A DNA stretch of 64,000 bases from Mesorhizobium sp. M9A.F.Ca.ET.002.03.1.2 (GCF_003952365.1 NZ_CP034443.1:3837001-3901000), one strand, 5' to 3'. Counted from the stretch's first letter, positions 48,791 through 57,343 are shown. Numbers and translations are program-made. The notes: generated by a model not told the origin, from the letters alone.

Positions 48791-50470
48791 ATGAGCGATA
48801 TCGAACGCGAAAGCATGGAATTTGACGTGGTCATCGTCGGCGCCGGTCCAGCCGGCCTCGCCGCCGCGATCCGTCTCAAGCAGGTCAATCCCGAGCTTTC
48901 CGTCGTCGTCCTGGAAAAGGGCGGCGAAGTCGGCGCCCACATCCTGTCCGGCGCCGTCGTCGATCCGATCGGCATCGACCGGCTGTTGCCGGGCTGGCGT
49001 GACGAAGAGGGTCATCCCTTCAAGACGCCGGTCACGGCGGACCATTTTCTGGTCCTCGGCCCCGCAGGTTCCTTCCGTCTGCCCAACATCCTGATGCCGC
49101 CGCTGATGAACAATCACGGCAACTACATCGTCTCGCTCGGCAATGTCTGCCGCTGGCTGGCGACCAAGGCCGAGGCGCTGGGCGTCGAGATCTATCCGGG
49201 CTTTGCCGCGGCCGACCTGCTCTACAACGAGGCTGGCGCGGTTACCGGCGTTGTCACCGGCGATATGGGCGTCGAGAAGGACGGCACGCACGGCCCGGGC
49301 TTCGCGCCGGGCATGGCGCTGATGGGCAAATATGTGCTGATCGGCGAGGGCGCGCGCGGCTCGCTGGCCAAGCAACTGATCGCCAAATACAATCTTTCCG
49401 ACGGCCGCGAGCCCGGCAAATACGGCATCGGCCTCAAGGAGCTCTGGCAGGTCAAGCCGAAAAACCACAAGCCAGGCCTGGTCCAGCATTCCTTCGGCTG
49501 GCCGCTCGACATGAAGACCGGCGGCGGCTCCTTCCTTTACCATCTGGAGGACAACCAGGTGGCGGTCGGCTTCGTCGTCCACCTCAACTACAAGAACCCC
49601 TATCTGTCGCCGTTCGACGAGTTCCAGCGCTTCAAGACCCACCCGGCGATCAAAGGCACGTTCGAAGGCGCCAAGCGGCTGGGTTATGGCGCCCGTGCCA
49701 TCACAGAGGGTGGCTGGCAGTCGGTGCCGAAACTGTCCTTCCCCGGTGGCGCGCTGATGGGCTGTGCTGCCGGCTTCGTCAACGTGCCGCGCATCAAGGG
49801 CTCGCACAATGCCGTGCTTTCCGGAATGCTGGCAGCCGAGCATGTCGCCGAGGCGATCGGCGCCGGCCGCGCCAATGACGAACTGGCTTCTTACGAGGCC
49901 GCATGGCGTGCGACCGACATCGGCAAGGATTTGAAGAAGGTGCGCAACGTCAAGCCGCTGTGGTCGCGCTTCGGCACCGTTGTCGGCGTCGGCATTGGCG
50001 GCCTCGACATGTGGCTGAACACGTTGTTCGGCTTCTCGCCATTCGGCACGCTGAAGCACGGCAAGGCCGATTATGCGACGCTGGACCCTGCCGCCAAGCA
50101 CAAGAAGATCGCCTATCCGAAACCGGATGGCGTGCTCACCTTCGACCGCCTGTCCTCGGTGTTTCTGTCGAACACCAACCACGAGGAAAACGAGCCTGTC
50201 CACCTGCTGGTCGCGGACATGGACCTGCAGCAGCGTTCCGAACACGATGTCTATGCCGGGCCCTCGACACGCTACTGCCCGGCCGGCGTCTACGAATGGG
50301 TCGACAAGGATGGCAACGCCGCCGCCGATCCCGCGGCGAAGAATGTGCGCTTCGTCATCAACGCGCAGAACTGCGTCCACTGCAAGACTTGCGACATCAA
50401 GGACCCGAACCGAAACATCACCTGGGTGCCGCCGCAAGGTGGCGAAGGCCCAGTTTATCAGAACATGTAG
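48791..50470 (+). CDS. Electron transfer flavoprotein-ubiquinone oxidoreductase
   Basis: From ATG 48791 (GAGGGG upstream) the protein has 559 residues and is a full-length ETF-QO: FAD-binding DVVIVGAGPAGLAAAIRLK, the ubiquinone/membrane region GGGSFLYHLEDNQVAVGFV, and a C-terminal 4Fe-4S domain (YCPAGVYEW, CVHCKTCDIKDPNRNITW). It passes electrons from ETF, reduced by acyl-CoA dehydrogenases such as the isovaleryl-CoA dehydrogenase at the end of this window, to the ubiquinone pool. It is monocistronic. A 17-bp near-perfect tandem repeat spans its stop codon (50463-50496). Confidence 0.95.
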   Translation: MSDIERESMEFDVVIVGAGPAGLAAAIRLKQVNPELSVVVLEKGGEVGAHILSGAVVDPIGIDRLLPGWRDEEGHPFKTPVTADHFLVLGPAGSFRLPNILMPPLMNNHGNYIVSLGNVCRWLATKAEALGVEIYPGFAAADLLYNEAGAVTGVVTGDMGVEKDGTHGPGFAPGMALMGKYVLIGEGARGSLAKQLIAKYNLSDGREPGKYGIGLKELWQVKPKNHKPGLVQHSFGWPLDMKTGGGSFLYHLEDNQVAVGFVVHLNYKNPYLSPFDEFQRFKTHPAIKGTFEGAKRLGYGARAITEGGWQSVPKLSFPGGALMGCAAGFVNVPRIKGSHNAVLSGMLAAEHVAEAIGAGRANDELASYEAAWRATDIGKDLKKVRNVKPLWSRFGTVVGVGIGGLDMWLNTLFGFSPFGTLKHGKADYATLDPAAKHKKIAYPKPDGVLTFDRLSSVFLSNTNHEENEPVHLLVADMDLQQRSEHDVYAGPSTRYCPAGVYEWVDKDGNAAADPAAKNVRFVINAQNCVHCKTCDIKDPNRNITWVPPQGGEGPVYQNM

Positions 50471-50632
50471 TCTGCCAAGACATGGTAGTCTGCCAGAACC
50501 GCCGCGCCGGCCATCTCGACCGTCGACCAAAATGAGAAGCCGGCGAAGGCCCGCTACATTCGCGGCGTCTAAAAAAAGTTGAAGCGGCGCGGCGGTTGTG
50601 GTTCCCTTTCCCTCTGATCCGGAGAGATGACC

Positions 50633-51238
50633 ATGCGCCTGGCGGTTCTGACGTGCCTTGCGGCGATTGGCGCCTTGTGCGGCTTCGCATCCTCGGCATC
50701 GGCTGACACGAAAGTGCTGATCAAGACGCGGACCTACAACATATCAGGAACCACGGGCGCCGCCCTGATCGAGGCCATGGACCGCAACGGCCCGAAGAGG
50801 CACGGCTTCATGACGCACGCCATCGCGCTGACCGCCTATACCGCAAATTGGGACCTTGATATCAGCCTGGACCGCGGTGTCTGCCGCCTGTGGCAAGCCA
50901 ATGGGACACTCGATCTCACCTACACCTTACCCCGTATGGCCTCAGCCGCGACGCCGGCGCTTCAGAAGCGCTGGAAGCGGTTTTTCGCGGGCGTTCGCAC
51001 CCACGAGCACACCCACGGCCGCATCGCCAGGACAATGATGCGGGCCACCGAGAAATCGGTCACGGGGCTGGAGTTCGCCGACAACTGGTTTTGCAGCAAG
51101 ACGCACCGCGAGGCGAGGCGCCGGATCAAGGCCGTCTATGCCGAATACGAGGCGAAACAGAACGCCTTCGACGCGCGCGAGCATCGCGACGGCGGCCATG
51201 TCGAGCATCTGGTCGATGCCCTGTCGCGTAAGCAATAG
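50633..51238 (+). CDS. DUF922 secreted putative zinc protease
   Basis: From ATG 50633 (GGAGAG eight bases upstream) the protein has 201 residues with a signal peptide (about 1-24, ASA|DTK). The mature part matches DUF922: YNISGTTGAALIEAMDRNGPK, WDLDISLDRGVCRLW and the metal-site motif THEHTHGRIA (HExxH type). It is probably a periplasmic metallopeptidase; no substrate is known. An ATG at 50627 is possible but too close to the ribosome site. It is convergent with the EEP gene, six bases away. Confidence 0.85.
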   Translation: MRLAVLTCLAAIGALCGFASSASADTKVLIKTRTYNISGTTGAALIEAMDRNGPKRHGFMTHAIALTAYTANWDLDISLDRGVCRLWQANGTLDLTYTLPRMASAATPALQKRWKRFFAGVRTHEHTHGRIARTMMRATEKSVTGLEFADNWFCSKTHREARRRIKAVYAEYEAKQNAFDAREHRDGGHVEHLVDALSRKQ

Positions 51239-51243
51239 GCCGC

Positions 51244-52272
51244 TCAGCTTCGAGTGTTGCCGTTCCGTGTCACGGATGCGGTCGCGGTTTCACGTTCGTC
51301 GACCGGCTTTTTCTCTTCCGGCATGAGCGAGAATTCCACCATCACCGGAAGATGGTCGGAGCCTGTGTCTTCCAGCCTCGACACGGAATGGACGAGAACC
51401 GCCCCCTTGCTGAAAACCTGGTCGATCGGCAGTCCGGTGAAGCGCAGGAAATCCGGCAGCTTGTCGTAGAGCCAGGTCGGCCCCGGCGAAGGCTCCACGG
51501 TTAGCTTGCCAAGATACGCGACGCGCCGGACAGCGGCGCTCCAGGGTACTGCATTGCAGTCGCCTGCCATGATCGCTGTCTCGCCGAGCGAGGCGAGTTC
51601 CCGCGACAATCCGCCGATCTGCCGTGACTGGTTGCGCGGCCATGGCCAAGTGAGATGGATGGCGGCGACGTCGGCACTGGATCGGCCGAAATCGACGGTC
51701 GCGATGGCCATCGCACCGCGGCCATCGCAGCGCGGTTGCGTGCTGGCGGCGAACGGCCGTCTGGACAGCAGCGCAACACCGAACACGCCATTGGGGTAGG
51801 GGCAGAGGATCCGGTAGGGATAGGCGCCGGCGAGAAGGCCAAGCTTCGCCTCCCACATGTCGGACACCTCGTCGAGGGTGATCACGTCAGGCTGGGTCCG
51901 GCCGATCAGCGACAGCACCTTTTCAGGCGTCGGATTGTCAAACCGCAGGTTCATTTGCAGCAGGCGGTAGATCTTCTGGTCACCGGGGTAGGCTGCCTGG
52001 ACCGGCCACAGGCGGTTTACCGGCAGGGCGTTCGACGTGGTGGCGAAGGCAGCTACGGCAAAGAGCAGCGCTGTGGCCGCCTGCAAGCGAAACGAGGTCG
52101 CGAGCAGCGGCAGCGCGCAAAGCGCCATCAGCACGGCAAGGTGAACGCGGAAATGGGCGAAGGAATCGAAGGCCGGATGCAGCGTTCCGAAAAACCCGGC
52201 CACCAGCGGGACCGAGAAGACAAGCATTGCGACGAATGCCACCGAAGCCATCATGTTTCGAATGCGTGCCAT
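51244..52272 (-). CDS. Membrane-anchored endonuclease/exonuclease/phosphatase (EEP) family protein
   Basis: The 342-residue protein has three N-terminal membrane helices (about 8-95) and an EEP domain starting at residue 105 with LLQMNLRFDNPT. Then come VITLDEVSDMWE, HLTWPWPRN, IMAGDCNAVPWS and a final SDHLPVMVEF, the metal- and phosphate-site motifs of the family. Such membrane EEP proteins may be phosphodiesterases or sphingomyelinase-like; the substrate is unknown. Several in-frame ATGs occur in the first ten codons. It follows the AMP nucleosidase end by about 95 bases on the other side and is monocistronic. Confidence 0.88.
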   Translation of the reverse strand: MARIRNMMASVAFVAMLVFSVPLVAGFFGTLHPAFDSFAHFRVHLAVLMALCALPLLATSFRLQAATALLFAVAAFATTSNALPVNRLWPVQAAYPGDQKIYRLLQMNLRFDNPTPEKVLSLIGRTQPDVITLDEVSDMWEAKLGLLAGAYPYRILCPYPNGVFGVALLSRRPFAASTQPRCDGRGAMAIATVDFGRSSADVAAIHLTWPWPRNQSRQIGGLSRELASLGETAIMAGDCNAVPWSAAVRRVAYLGKLTVEPSPGPTWLYDKLPDFLRFTGLPIDQVFSKGAVLVHSVSRLEDTGSDHLPVMVEFSLMPEEKKPVDERETATASVTRNGNTRS

Positions 52273-52366
52273 CTGCTTTGCCTATCGGCAGAAATGCGGC
52301 CCATCAAGATGACGAAATGCCCTGCCGCGCTCTTGCCGCACTCGGATCGACGAAGGCCGATCGGTG

Positions 52367-53869
52367 CTACTGGAACGCCGTCTCCGAAAAGCTCCTGAGC
52401 TTGCGCGAATGCAGCCGCTCCATCGGCATCTCGGCCAGCTTCTCCATCGCCCTGATGCCGATCTTCAAGTGCTGCGCCACTTGCCGCTTGTAGAACTCGG
52501 TCGCCATGCCGGGCAACTTCAATTCGCCATGCAGGGGCTTGTCGGAGACGCAAAGCAGCGTGCCATAGGGCACGCGGAAACGGAAGCCGTTGGCTGCGAT
52601 CGTCGCCGATTCCATATCGAGCGCGATCGCCCGTGACTGCGACAGCCGCTGCACCGGCCCGCGCTGGTCGCGCAGTTCCCAGTTGCGGTTGTCGATCGTG
52701 GCGACGGTGCCGGTGCGCATGATACGCTTGAGGTCGTAGCCGGAAAGGCCGGTGATTTCGGCGACAGCCTCCTGCAGCGCCACCTGGATTTCGGCCAGCG
52801 GCGGGATCGGCACCCAGACCGGAAGATCGTCGTCCAGAACATGGTCTTCCCGCACATAGGCGTGCGCCAGCACATAGTCGCCGAGCGCTTGGGTGTTGCG
52901 CAGCCCGGCGCAATGGCCGAGCATCACCCACGCATGCGGCCTTAGCACGGCAATATGGTCGGTGATCGTCTTGGCATTGGAAGGGCCGACGCCGATATTG
53001 ACCATGGTGATGCCGCCATGGTTCGGCTTCTTCAGATGATAGGCCGGCATCTGCGGCAGGCGCCGCGCCGCCGCGCCATCGTCAGGCGCGCTTTGTCCAG
53101 CCTTGGTGACGACGTTTCCCGGCTCGACGAATTCGACGTATCCGCCGCCGCCATTCGCCATCAGCTCGTGCGCACGGGCGACGAATTCATCGATGTAGAA
53201 CTGATAGTTGGTGAACAGCACGAAGTTCTGGAAATGCTGGGGACTGGTGGCCGTGTAGTGCGACATCCGGTGCAGCGAGTAGTCGATGCGCTGCGCCGTG
53301 AACGCCGCCAGCGGCCTGGCTTCGCCTAACGCCACTTCGAACGTGCCGTTGGCGATCTGGTCGTCGGTGCCGTCGAGGTCCGGCACGTCGAACAGGTCGC
53401 GGATCGGCCGCCTGATGCGTTCGGCGGCCGCGCCGTCGACATGGGAGCCTTCCAGGAACGCGAAATGCAGCGGGATAGGCGTCGTCGATTCCGAAACGGT
53501 GACCGGAACGCCGTGATTGCGCATGATCAGCCGAAGCTGTTCGATGAGATAGCGTTCGAAAAGGGCAGGCTGGGTGATGGTGGTGGAGAAATGCCCAGGC
53601 GTCGGCATATGGCCGTAGGCCTGCCGCGAGTCGATCTGGGTGAACGAACTCGTGGTGACGCCGATCTCGGGATAGAAGGCCCGGTAGCGCTTGTTGTTGT
53701 CGCTGCCTGCGGCGAGCGCCGTGAACGAATCGCGCAGGAATTTGGTGTTGCGATCGTAAAGGACCTGCAAGGCCGCGACGGCCTTTTCGGCGTCATTGAA
53801 ACTCTGCCGGCCAAACGGCCCCGGCATCACGACCGATTCGATGGCTTGGGGATAGATTCGCTTTTCCAT
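52367..53869 (-). CDS. amn: AMP nucleosidase
   Basis: The protein has about 500 residues (500 from ATG 53869, MEKRIYPQAIESV) and matches bacterial Amn. An N-terminal domain (YPEIGVTTSSFTQIDSRQAYGHM, read in part) is followed by a nucleoside-phosphorylase-like domain with TMVNIGVGPSNAKTITDH, ALDMESATIAANGFRFRVPYG and a C-terminal helix. It splits AMP into adenine and ribose-5-phosphate and adjusts adenylate levels. ATG 53893 would add eight residues; longer versions need a TTG. No ribosome site clearly decides. It is transcribed toward the EEP gene. Confidence 0.9.
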   Translation of the reverse strand: MEKRIYPQAIESVVMPGPFGRQSFNDAEKAVAALQVLYDRNTKFLRDSFTALAAGSDNNKRYRAFYPEIGVTTSSFTQIDSRQAYGHMPTPGHFSTTITQPALFERYLIEQLRLIMRNHGVPVTVSESTTPIPLHFAFLEGSHVDGAAAERIRRPIRDLFDVPDLDGTDDQIANGTFEVALGEARPLAAFTAQRIDYSLHRMSHYTATSPQHFQNFVLFTNYQFYIDEFVARAHELMANGGGGYVEFVEPGNVVTKAGQSAPDDGAAARRLPQMPAYHLKKPNHGGITMVNIGVGPSNAKTITDHIAVLRPHAWVMLGHCAGLRNTQALGDYVLAHAYVREDHVLDDDLPVWVPIPPLAEIQVALQEAVAEITGLSGYDLKRIMRTGTVATIDNRNWELRDQRGPVQRLSQSRAIALDMESATIAANGFRFRVPYGTLLCVSDKPLHGELKLPGMATEFYKRQVAQHLKIGIRAMEKLAEMPMERLHSRKLRSFSETAFQ

Positions 53870-53977
53870 GACCCAATATAGAGGCTTGGCCATGCGGTTG
53901 GGAGGGGCATGCCGGCCCAAAGGCGGTCAAAACGTCGTTTTTCTTATTGAATGGTTTCGATGACGGATCGATTGACG

Positions 53978-54172
53978 CTAACCGCGCCGCAGGCTGACCA
54001 GCAGCACAAAGCCGACGCCGTTCTTCCTCAACGCCGGCGCTTCGATCGTCGAACCCGCATCGGCGCGCATCGTGGGTACGGCCAGAACCGGCGCGGCAAG
54101 AACCATCAGGATGAGCGTCGCCCGCGGCACAAGCCGAAGGGTCTTGAGGGCGCTGGCGACGATGCGGTTCAT
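53978..54172 (-). CDS. Small secreted or membrane protein, 64 residues
   Basis: ATG 54172 (AGAAAGAAGAAA upstream) opens a 64-residue frame with a basic start (MNRIVASALKTLRLVPRA) and a hydrophobic stretch (TLILMVLAAPVLAVPTMRADA) that looks like a signal peptide or anchor, leaving about 25 mature residues ending VGFVLLVSLRRG. No homologue is recalled. It follows another tiny secreted-type gene by 32 bases on the same strand, so the two may be an operon. Confidence 0.5.
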   Translation of the reverse strand: MNRIVASALKTLRLVPRATLILMVLAAPVLAVPTMRADAGSTIEAPALRKNGVGFVLLVSLRRG

Positions 54173-54204
54173 GGTGTGTTTCTTCTTTCTAGGTGTTTGT
54201 CGGT

Positions 54205-54357
54205 TCAGGGGCGAAAATGGTTCAGGCAATCGAACTGGCAGGAACTGGCCACGTCCCGGGCGCGGGCCGGGCGCCCGGCCTCGGCGACGAGGATGGCGAA
54301 CAACATGCCGAACAGGCTCAGCAGCAGGCAGACGATGGTGAAGCGGCGGGCAAGCAT
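54205..54357 (-). CDS. Very small membrane/secreted protein, 50 residues
   Basis: ATG 54357 is preceded by an excellent ribosome site, AAGGAG, ten bases upstream. The frame encodes 50 residues: basic start MLARRFTIVC, hydrophobic LLLSLFGMLFAILVAEAGRP, then a short tail with two cysteines (ASSCQFDCLNHFRP). It could be a membrane micro-protein or a secreted peptide with a disulfide. It is below the usual length cut-off of gene finders. The next gene downstream encodes a similar-sized exported protein. Confidence 0.6.
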   Translation of the reverse strand: MLARRFTIVCLLLSLFGMLFAILVAEAGRPARARDVASSCQFDCLNHFRP

Positions 54358-54572
54358 TGCGTGGTGTCTCCTTCAACACGCATGAGAATGCCCTGATACA
54401 ACTGAACCGGCTCTGATGCCGGCGTTCATCTGCGGTTCAAATTGATTGACGGAGTGCAGAGTGCCCGCCGGCCACCGGCGTCGCCCTGATCTGGCCGACG
54501 ACCTGCAACCTTGCTGCAACGTAGACGCGCAAGAAAATTGCTGTTGGGCGCAGAAGGCGCCCGGCTCGCACA

Positions 54573-54592
54573 CCTATCTTGTCCCAGATAGG
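54573..54592. other. Short perfect inverted repeat
   Basis: CCTATCT / AGATAGG arms of seven bases around a six-base centre, a few bases past the DUF2147 terminator. It could be a regulatory site for the small genes at 54.2-54.4 kb or a second hairpin of the terminator. Confidence 0.4.
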
Positions 54593-54597
54593 CGGCG

Positions 54598-54625
54598 AAA
54601 AAAGGGGCCTTCGCGGCCCCGTTTT
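54598..54625 (-). terminator. Rho-independent terminator of the DUF2147 gene
   Basis: Read on the minus strand: GGGGCC, a GCGAA loop, GGCCCC and TTTTTT, about 30 bases after the DUF2147 stop. Confidence 0.85.
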
Positions 54626-54652
54626 CATTCCAATCTGTGGCAGGAAAAACGA

Positions 54653-54997
54653 TCAGAGCTTATGCCAGGTCTGGCTCTTGCAGATCAGCCCGCCAAGCAC
54701 GCAGCCGCTCATCTTGAGCGAAGCGCCCGAGACAGAGGCCTTGCCCGAATAGGTCTTGTCAGTTTCCGGATCGGTTATGGTGCCCGTATATTTGTTGTCG
54801 CCGGACACCTTGAACGAGCCGATGCGCTTGCCGGCAAATTTGCCGGATTTGAGCGTGATGGAAAATCCACCGCCGCCGCCCGCGATAGCGGCTGTCGAGC
54901 CGGCTTGCGTTTTCCAGTTGCCTTCGATCGGGTCGGCCCAAGCCGCGCCGGCCATGATCAATGTGGCCGCAAGGGCCATGCTGAATTTGCGAACCAT
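54653..54997 (-). CDS. DUF2147 secreted protein
   Basis: The 114-residue protein has a signal peptide (1-21, AWA|DPIEG) and a beta-rich domain typical of DUF2147: DPIEGNWKT at the start, DPETDKTYSGKASV in the middle and MSGCVLGGLICKSQTW at the end, with two cysteines near the C terminus. The family is thought to be a lipocalin/FABP-like envelope protein, function unknown. It is monocistronic with a clear terminator. Confidence 0.88.
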   Translation of the reverse strand: MVRKFSMALAATLIMAGAAWADPIEGNWKTQAGSTAAIAGGGGGFSITLKSGKFAGKRIGSFKVSGDNKYTGTITDPETDKTYSGKASVSGASLKMSGCVLGGLICKSQTWHKL

Positions 54998-55480
54998 GTT
55001 TTTCCTCCCTGCGGGCTTCCGGTCGGATGTTCCGCCCCACCGGTCTGCCCTTTACGCAAACGTAGCTAATCCACGTCCCGGCAAAACAAAAGCGGTGCCG
55101 CTGCGGAAGACTTCAGGTTTTTGGACGTCAGGATTTTGACCGCCTGAAGCGGTCCCGTCTACCGGAAATGAAACGATCGCAACTCCGTCTCTGTCTCCCT
55201 TGGTTAGCGGAGTCTTGATCCGCGCTTCGCCAATTTTCGTCAAATTGAGCGCGAACCGGCGAAATTGCTGGCTTTGTATCCTTAACGAATTTCCGCGTTT
55301 ACCTCTTGTTTTAGCTTTGTTTTCCTCAAATTAAGCACGCCATTTAACGACAGATTCAAGCCTCCGCGTCATTCTCGAAAGCATCGAAAGAGCGGCCACC
55401 CCAAGGGATATCAACGGATACCGGGGGACAGAAGGAGGCGGCTCTCGGGAGCCTGACAGGGGCTAGAACAGGGGATTGAA
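54998..55480. other. Divergent promoter gap between DUF2147 and the Sel1 protein gene
   Basis: About 480 bases with no credible gene. The middle part (55240-55360) is AT-rich with several TTAA tetramers (TTAACGAATTTCC, AAATTAAGC, ATTTAACG) and probably holds promoters. No TTAA pair has the seven-base spacing of a CtrA site. Confidence 0.4.
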
Positions 55481-55747
55481 ATGGCACGTTTTGAAATGCC
55501 TGAAGCCGGCTTCGGCGCCATGGGGGCAATTGCCCAGGCCGACATTCTTTTCGAACTGGGCATGATGTATGCGACCGGCCGCGATTGCGAGACCGATGTC
55601 GTCGCCGCCCACAAATGGTTCAACATCGCTGCGATCAAGGGCTCTGTCCGCGCCGCGGAACTGCGCTCGGAATTGTCGGCCGCCATGTCGAAGGTCGAGA
55701 TCGCCAGGGCGTTGCGCGAAGCCCGCGAATGGATGACGATGCACTGA
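55481..55747 (+). CDS. Short Sel1-repeat protein
   Basis: The 88-residue protein contains one Sel1-like repeat: ADILFELGMMYATGRDCETDVVAAHKWFNIAAIKGS fits the helix-turn-helix repeat unit (quoted in full meaning only; key residues are LG-Y--G-----D---A-KW---A). The C-terminal helix is SKVEIARALREAREWM. Similar short proteins are common in Rhizobiales and have no known function; Sel1 repeats usually bind other proteins. It is cytosolic, with GGGG upstream of its start. Confidence 0.8.
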   Translation: MARFEMPEAGFGAMGAIAQADILFELGMMYATGRDCETDVVAAHKWFNIAAIKGSVRAAELRSELSAAMSKVEIARALREAREWMTMH

Positions 55748-55968
55748 GTTCATGGGGCCTTTGAGTTCATCAGGCACCGAGATCACCGACAGGGACGCTT
55801 CAGGTCAAGGCCGCGCAAGACGGCCGGACCGGCAAGAACAAGGCCGCGCAAGACGGTCGTAACAACAATGACAAGAACGCGGCTGGCCGGATACGGCCAA
55901 GCTGTGCGACGGACAGGGAAGGCGAGCGGTTTTCGGGCGCGGGAGTGTTCGGGGCTGGTTCGACCGAC

Positions 55969-56010
55969 AAAAGCCGCGACCGGCCGGAACAAGGCTGGCG
56001 CGGTTTTTTT
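55969..56010 (+). terminator. Probable rho-independent terminator
   Basis: AAAAGCCGCG...CGCGGTTTTTTT forms an imperfect stem that also pairs GGCC with GGCT-type sequence inside. A seven-base T run follows. It lies 220 bases past the Sel1 gene. Confidence 0.6.
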
Positions 56011-56020
56011 GCGTTTTCAG

Positions 56021-56059
56021 ACCATGATCCCAAAAAGTGGTTTTGGAAGAGATCATGGT
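56021..56059. repeat. Palindromic repeat ACCATGATC / GATCATGGT
   Basis: Nine-base perfect arms around CCAAAAAGTGGTTTTGGAAGA, followed by CAAAC. It is the same family as the element at 44873-44950. Confidence 0.75.
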
Positions 56060-56193
56060 CAAACAGAAACATTGCAGGCCCAATCGAGCGCCGCCGATGC
56101 GCCTAGACAGGCTTGGCGAAGGGTGAGATTCTCCCCCACTCAGGAAGAGGCGCGGCCGGGGCGGCCGCGCGAGAGTGGAGGAGTTGTATCGCC

Positions 56194-57315
56194 ATGAAAA
56201 GATTGGGTATTTTGAGCGCGGCCATAGTTGGCCTTGTGATGAGCGCGCCGGTCGCCTTCGCCGACGACATCACCTTTTCGGTGGTCGGACCGATGACCGG
56301 TCAGCTTGCCACCATCGGCGACCAGTTCAAGCAAGGCGCGCAAGCCGCCGCCGACGCGATCAACGCGGCCGGCGGTGTCGAAGGCCGCCAGATCAAGCTC
56401 GACGTCCAGGATGATCAGTGCGATCCGAAACAGGCGGTTTCGGTCGCCAACCGCATTATTGCCAACGGCGTCAAGTTCATCGATGGCCATGCCTGTTCCG
56501 GTTCGAGCATCCCGGCCTCAGCAGTCTACGCCGAAGCCGGCGCGATGATGATGAGCCCGGCCTCGTCCAACCCGGTGTTGACCGACGCGGCGGCGAAGGC
56601 CGGCTGGCCGACGATCATGCGCCTCTATACGCGCGACGATGCGCAGGGCGCTTTCATCGGTCCATGGATCGCCAAGAAATATGCCGGCAAGAACGTCGTC
56701 ATCATGCACGACAAGAGCGCCTATGGGCAGGGCGTCGCCGACGCCGTCAAGGCAACGATGAACCAGAACGGTCTCAACGAGATCCTTTACGAGGGCATCA
56801 ACGCCGGTGAAAAGGACTACGCAGCACTTGTCACCAAGCTCAAGGACCTGAAGGCTGACGTCGTCTATTTCGGCGGCTACCACCCCGAAGCCGGCCTCAT
56901 CCTGCGCCAGTCGGCGGAACAGAACCTGAAGTATCAGCTGATCATGCCGGACTCGATTGCCACGCCGGAATTCTGGCAGGTCGCCGGCCCGGCCGGCGAA
57001 GGCACCATGTTCGTCTTCCCGTCGGACCCGCAGGCGAAGCCGGAAGCCAAGGAAGCGATCGAAAAGATCAAGGCGGGGGGGTTCGTGCCCGAGGGCTTCA
57101 CGCTGTTCTCCTATGCCGTGATCCAGACCTTTGCCGAGGGCATCAAGCGCGCCGGCACCGACGATCCGGCCAAGGTTGCCGAGGCTTTGAAGAACGGCGA
57201 GCCGATCAGCACCGTCGTCGGCTCGGTCACCTTCGACGAGAAAGGTGATCTCAAGAACGCCAGCTACGACATCAACCAGTGGCACGACGGCAAATACGCG
57301 CCGATCCAGCCGTAA
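56194..57315 (+). CDS. Branched-chain amino acid ABC transporter substrate-binding protein
   Basis: From ATG 56194 (GGAGGAG ten bases upstream) the protein has 373 residues with a signal peptide (1-23, AFA|DDITF). The mature part is a type I periplasmic binding protein of the Leu/Ile/Val family: SVVGPMTGQLATIGDQFKQG, DDQCDPKQAVSVANRII, GHACSGSSIPASAVYAEAG, VYFGGYHPEAGLILRQ. It should bind leucine-type amino acids in the periplasm and deliver them to LivHMGF permeases, none of which are adjacent, so it is an orphan. It is followed by a strong terminator. The leucine catabolism cluster on the other strand may be a functional relative. Confidence 0.93.
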   Translation: MKRLGILSAAIVGLVMSAPVAFADDITFSVVGPMTGQLATIGDQFKQGAQAAADAINAAGGVEGRQIKLDVQDDQCDPKQAVSVANRIIANGVKFIDGHACSGSSIPASAVYAEAGAMMMSPASSNPVLTDAAAKAGWPTIMRLYTRDDAQGAFIGPWIAKKYAGKNVVIMHDKSAYGQGVADAVKATMNQNGLNEILYEGINAGEKDYAALVTKLKDLKADVVYFGGYHPEAGLILRQSAEQNLKYQLIMPDSIATPEFWQVAGPAGEGTMFVFPSDPQAKPEAKEAIEKIKAGGFVPEGFTLFSYAVIQTFAEGIKRAGTDDPAKVAEALKNGEPISTVVGSVTFDEKGDLKNASYDINQWHDGKYAPIQP

Positions 57316-57343
57316 TAGCTGGGTCGCCAGGCGACATCAGGAG

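Larger units (their letters stand above)
55748..56193. other. Long leader region before the amino-acid binding protein; direct repeat, terminator and palindrome
   Basis: About 445 bases. CAAGGCCGCGCAAGACGG occurs twice (near 55806 and 55839), 33 bases apart. A probable terminator lies at 55969-56010 and a palindromic element at 56021-56059. An ATG at 55752 opens only 36 codons without a good ribosome site. A small RNA ending at the terminator is possible but not shown. Confidence 0.4.

Noticed and set aside
48704..50530. 608-codon open frame antisense to the ETF-QO gene
   Set aside because: Same reason: an Arg/Val/Asp-rich shadow opposite a full-length enzyme.
55052..55243. 63-codon minus-strand frame upstream of DUF2147
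   Set aside because: No signal, domain or ribosome site. It lies in what should be the promoter region.
55752..55862. 36-codon frame just after the Sel1 gene
   Set aside because: It has no good ribosome site, its product is Arg/Gln-rich from the DNA repeat, and it is probably non-coding.
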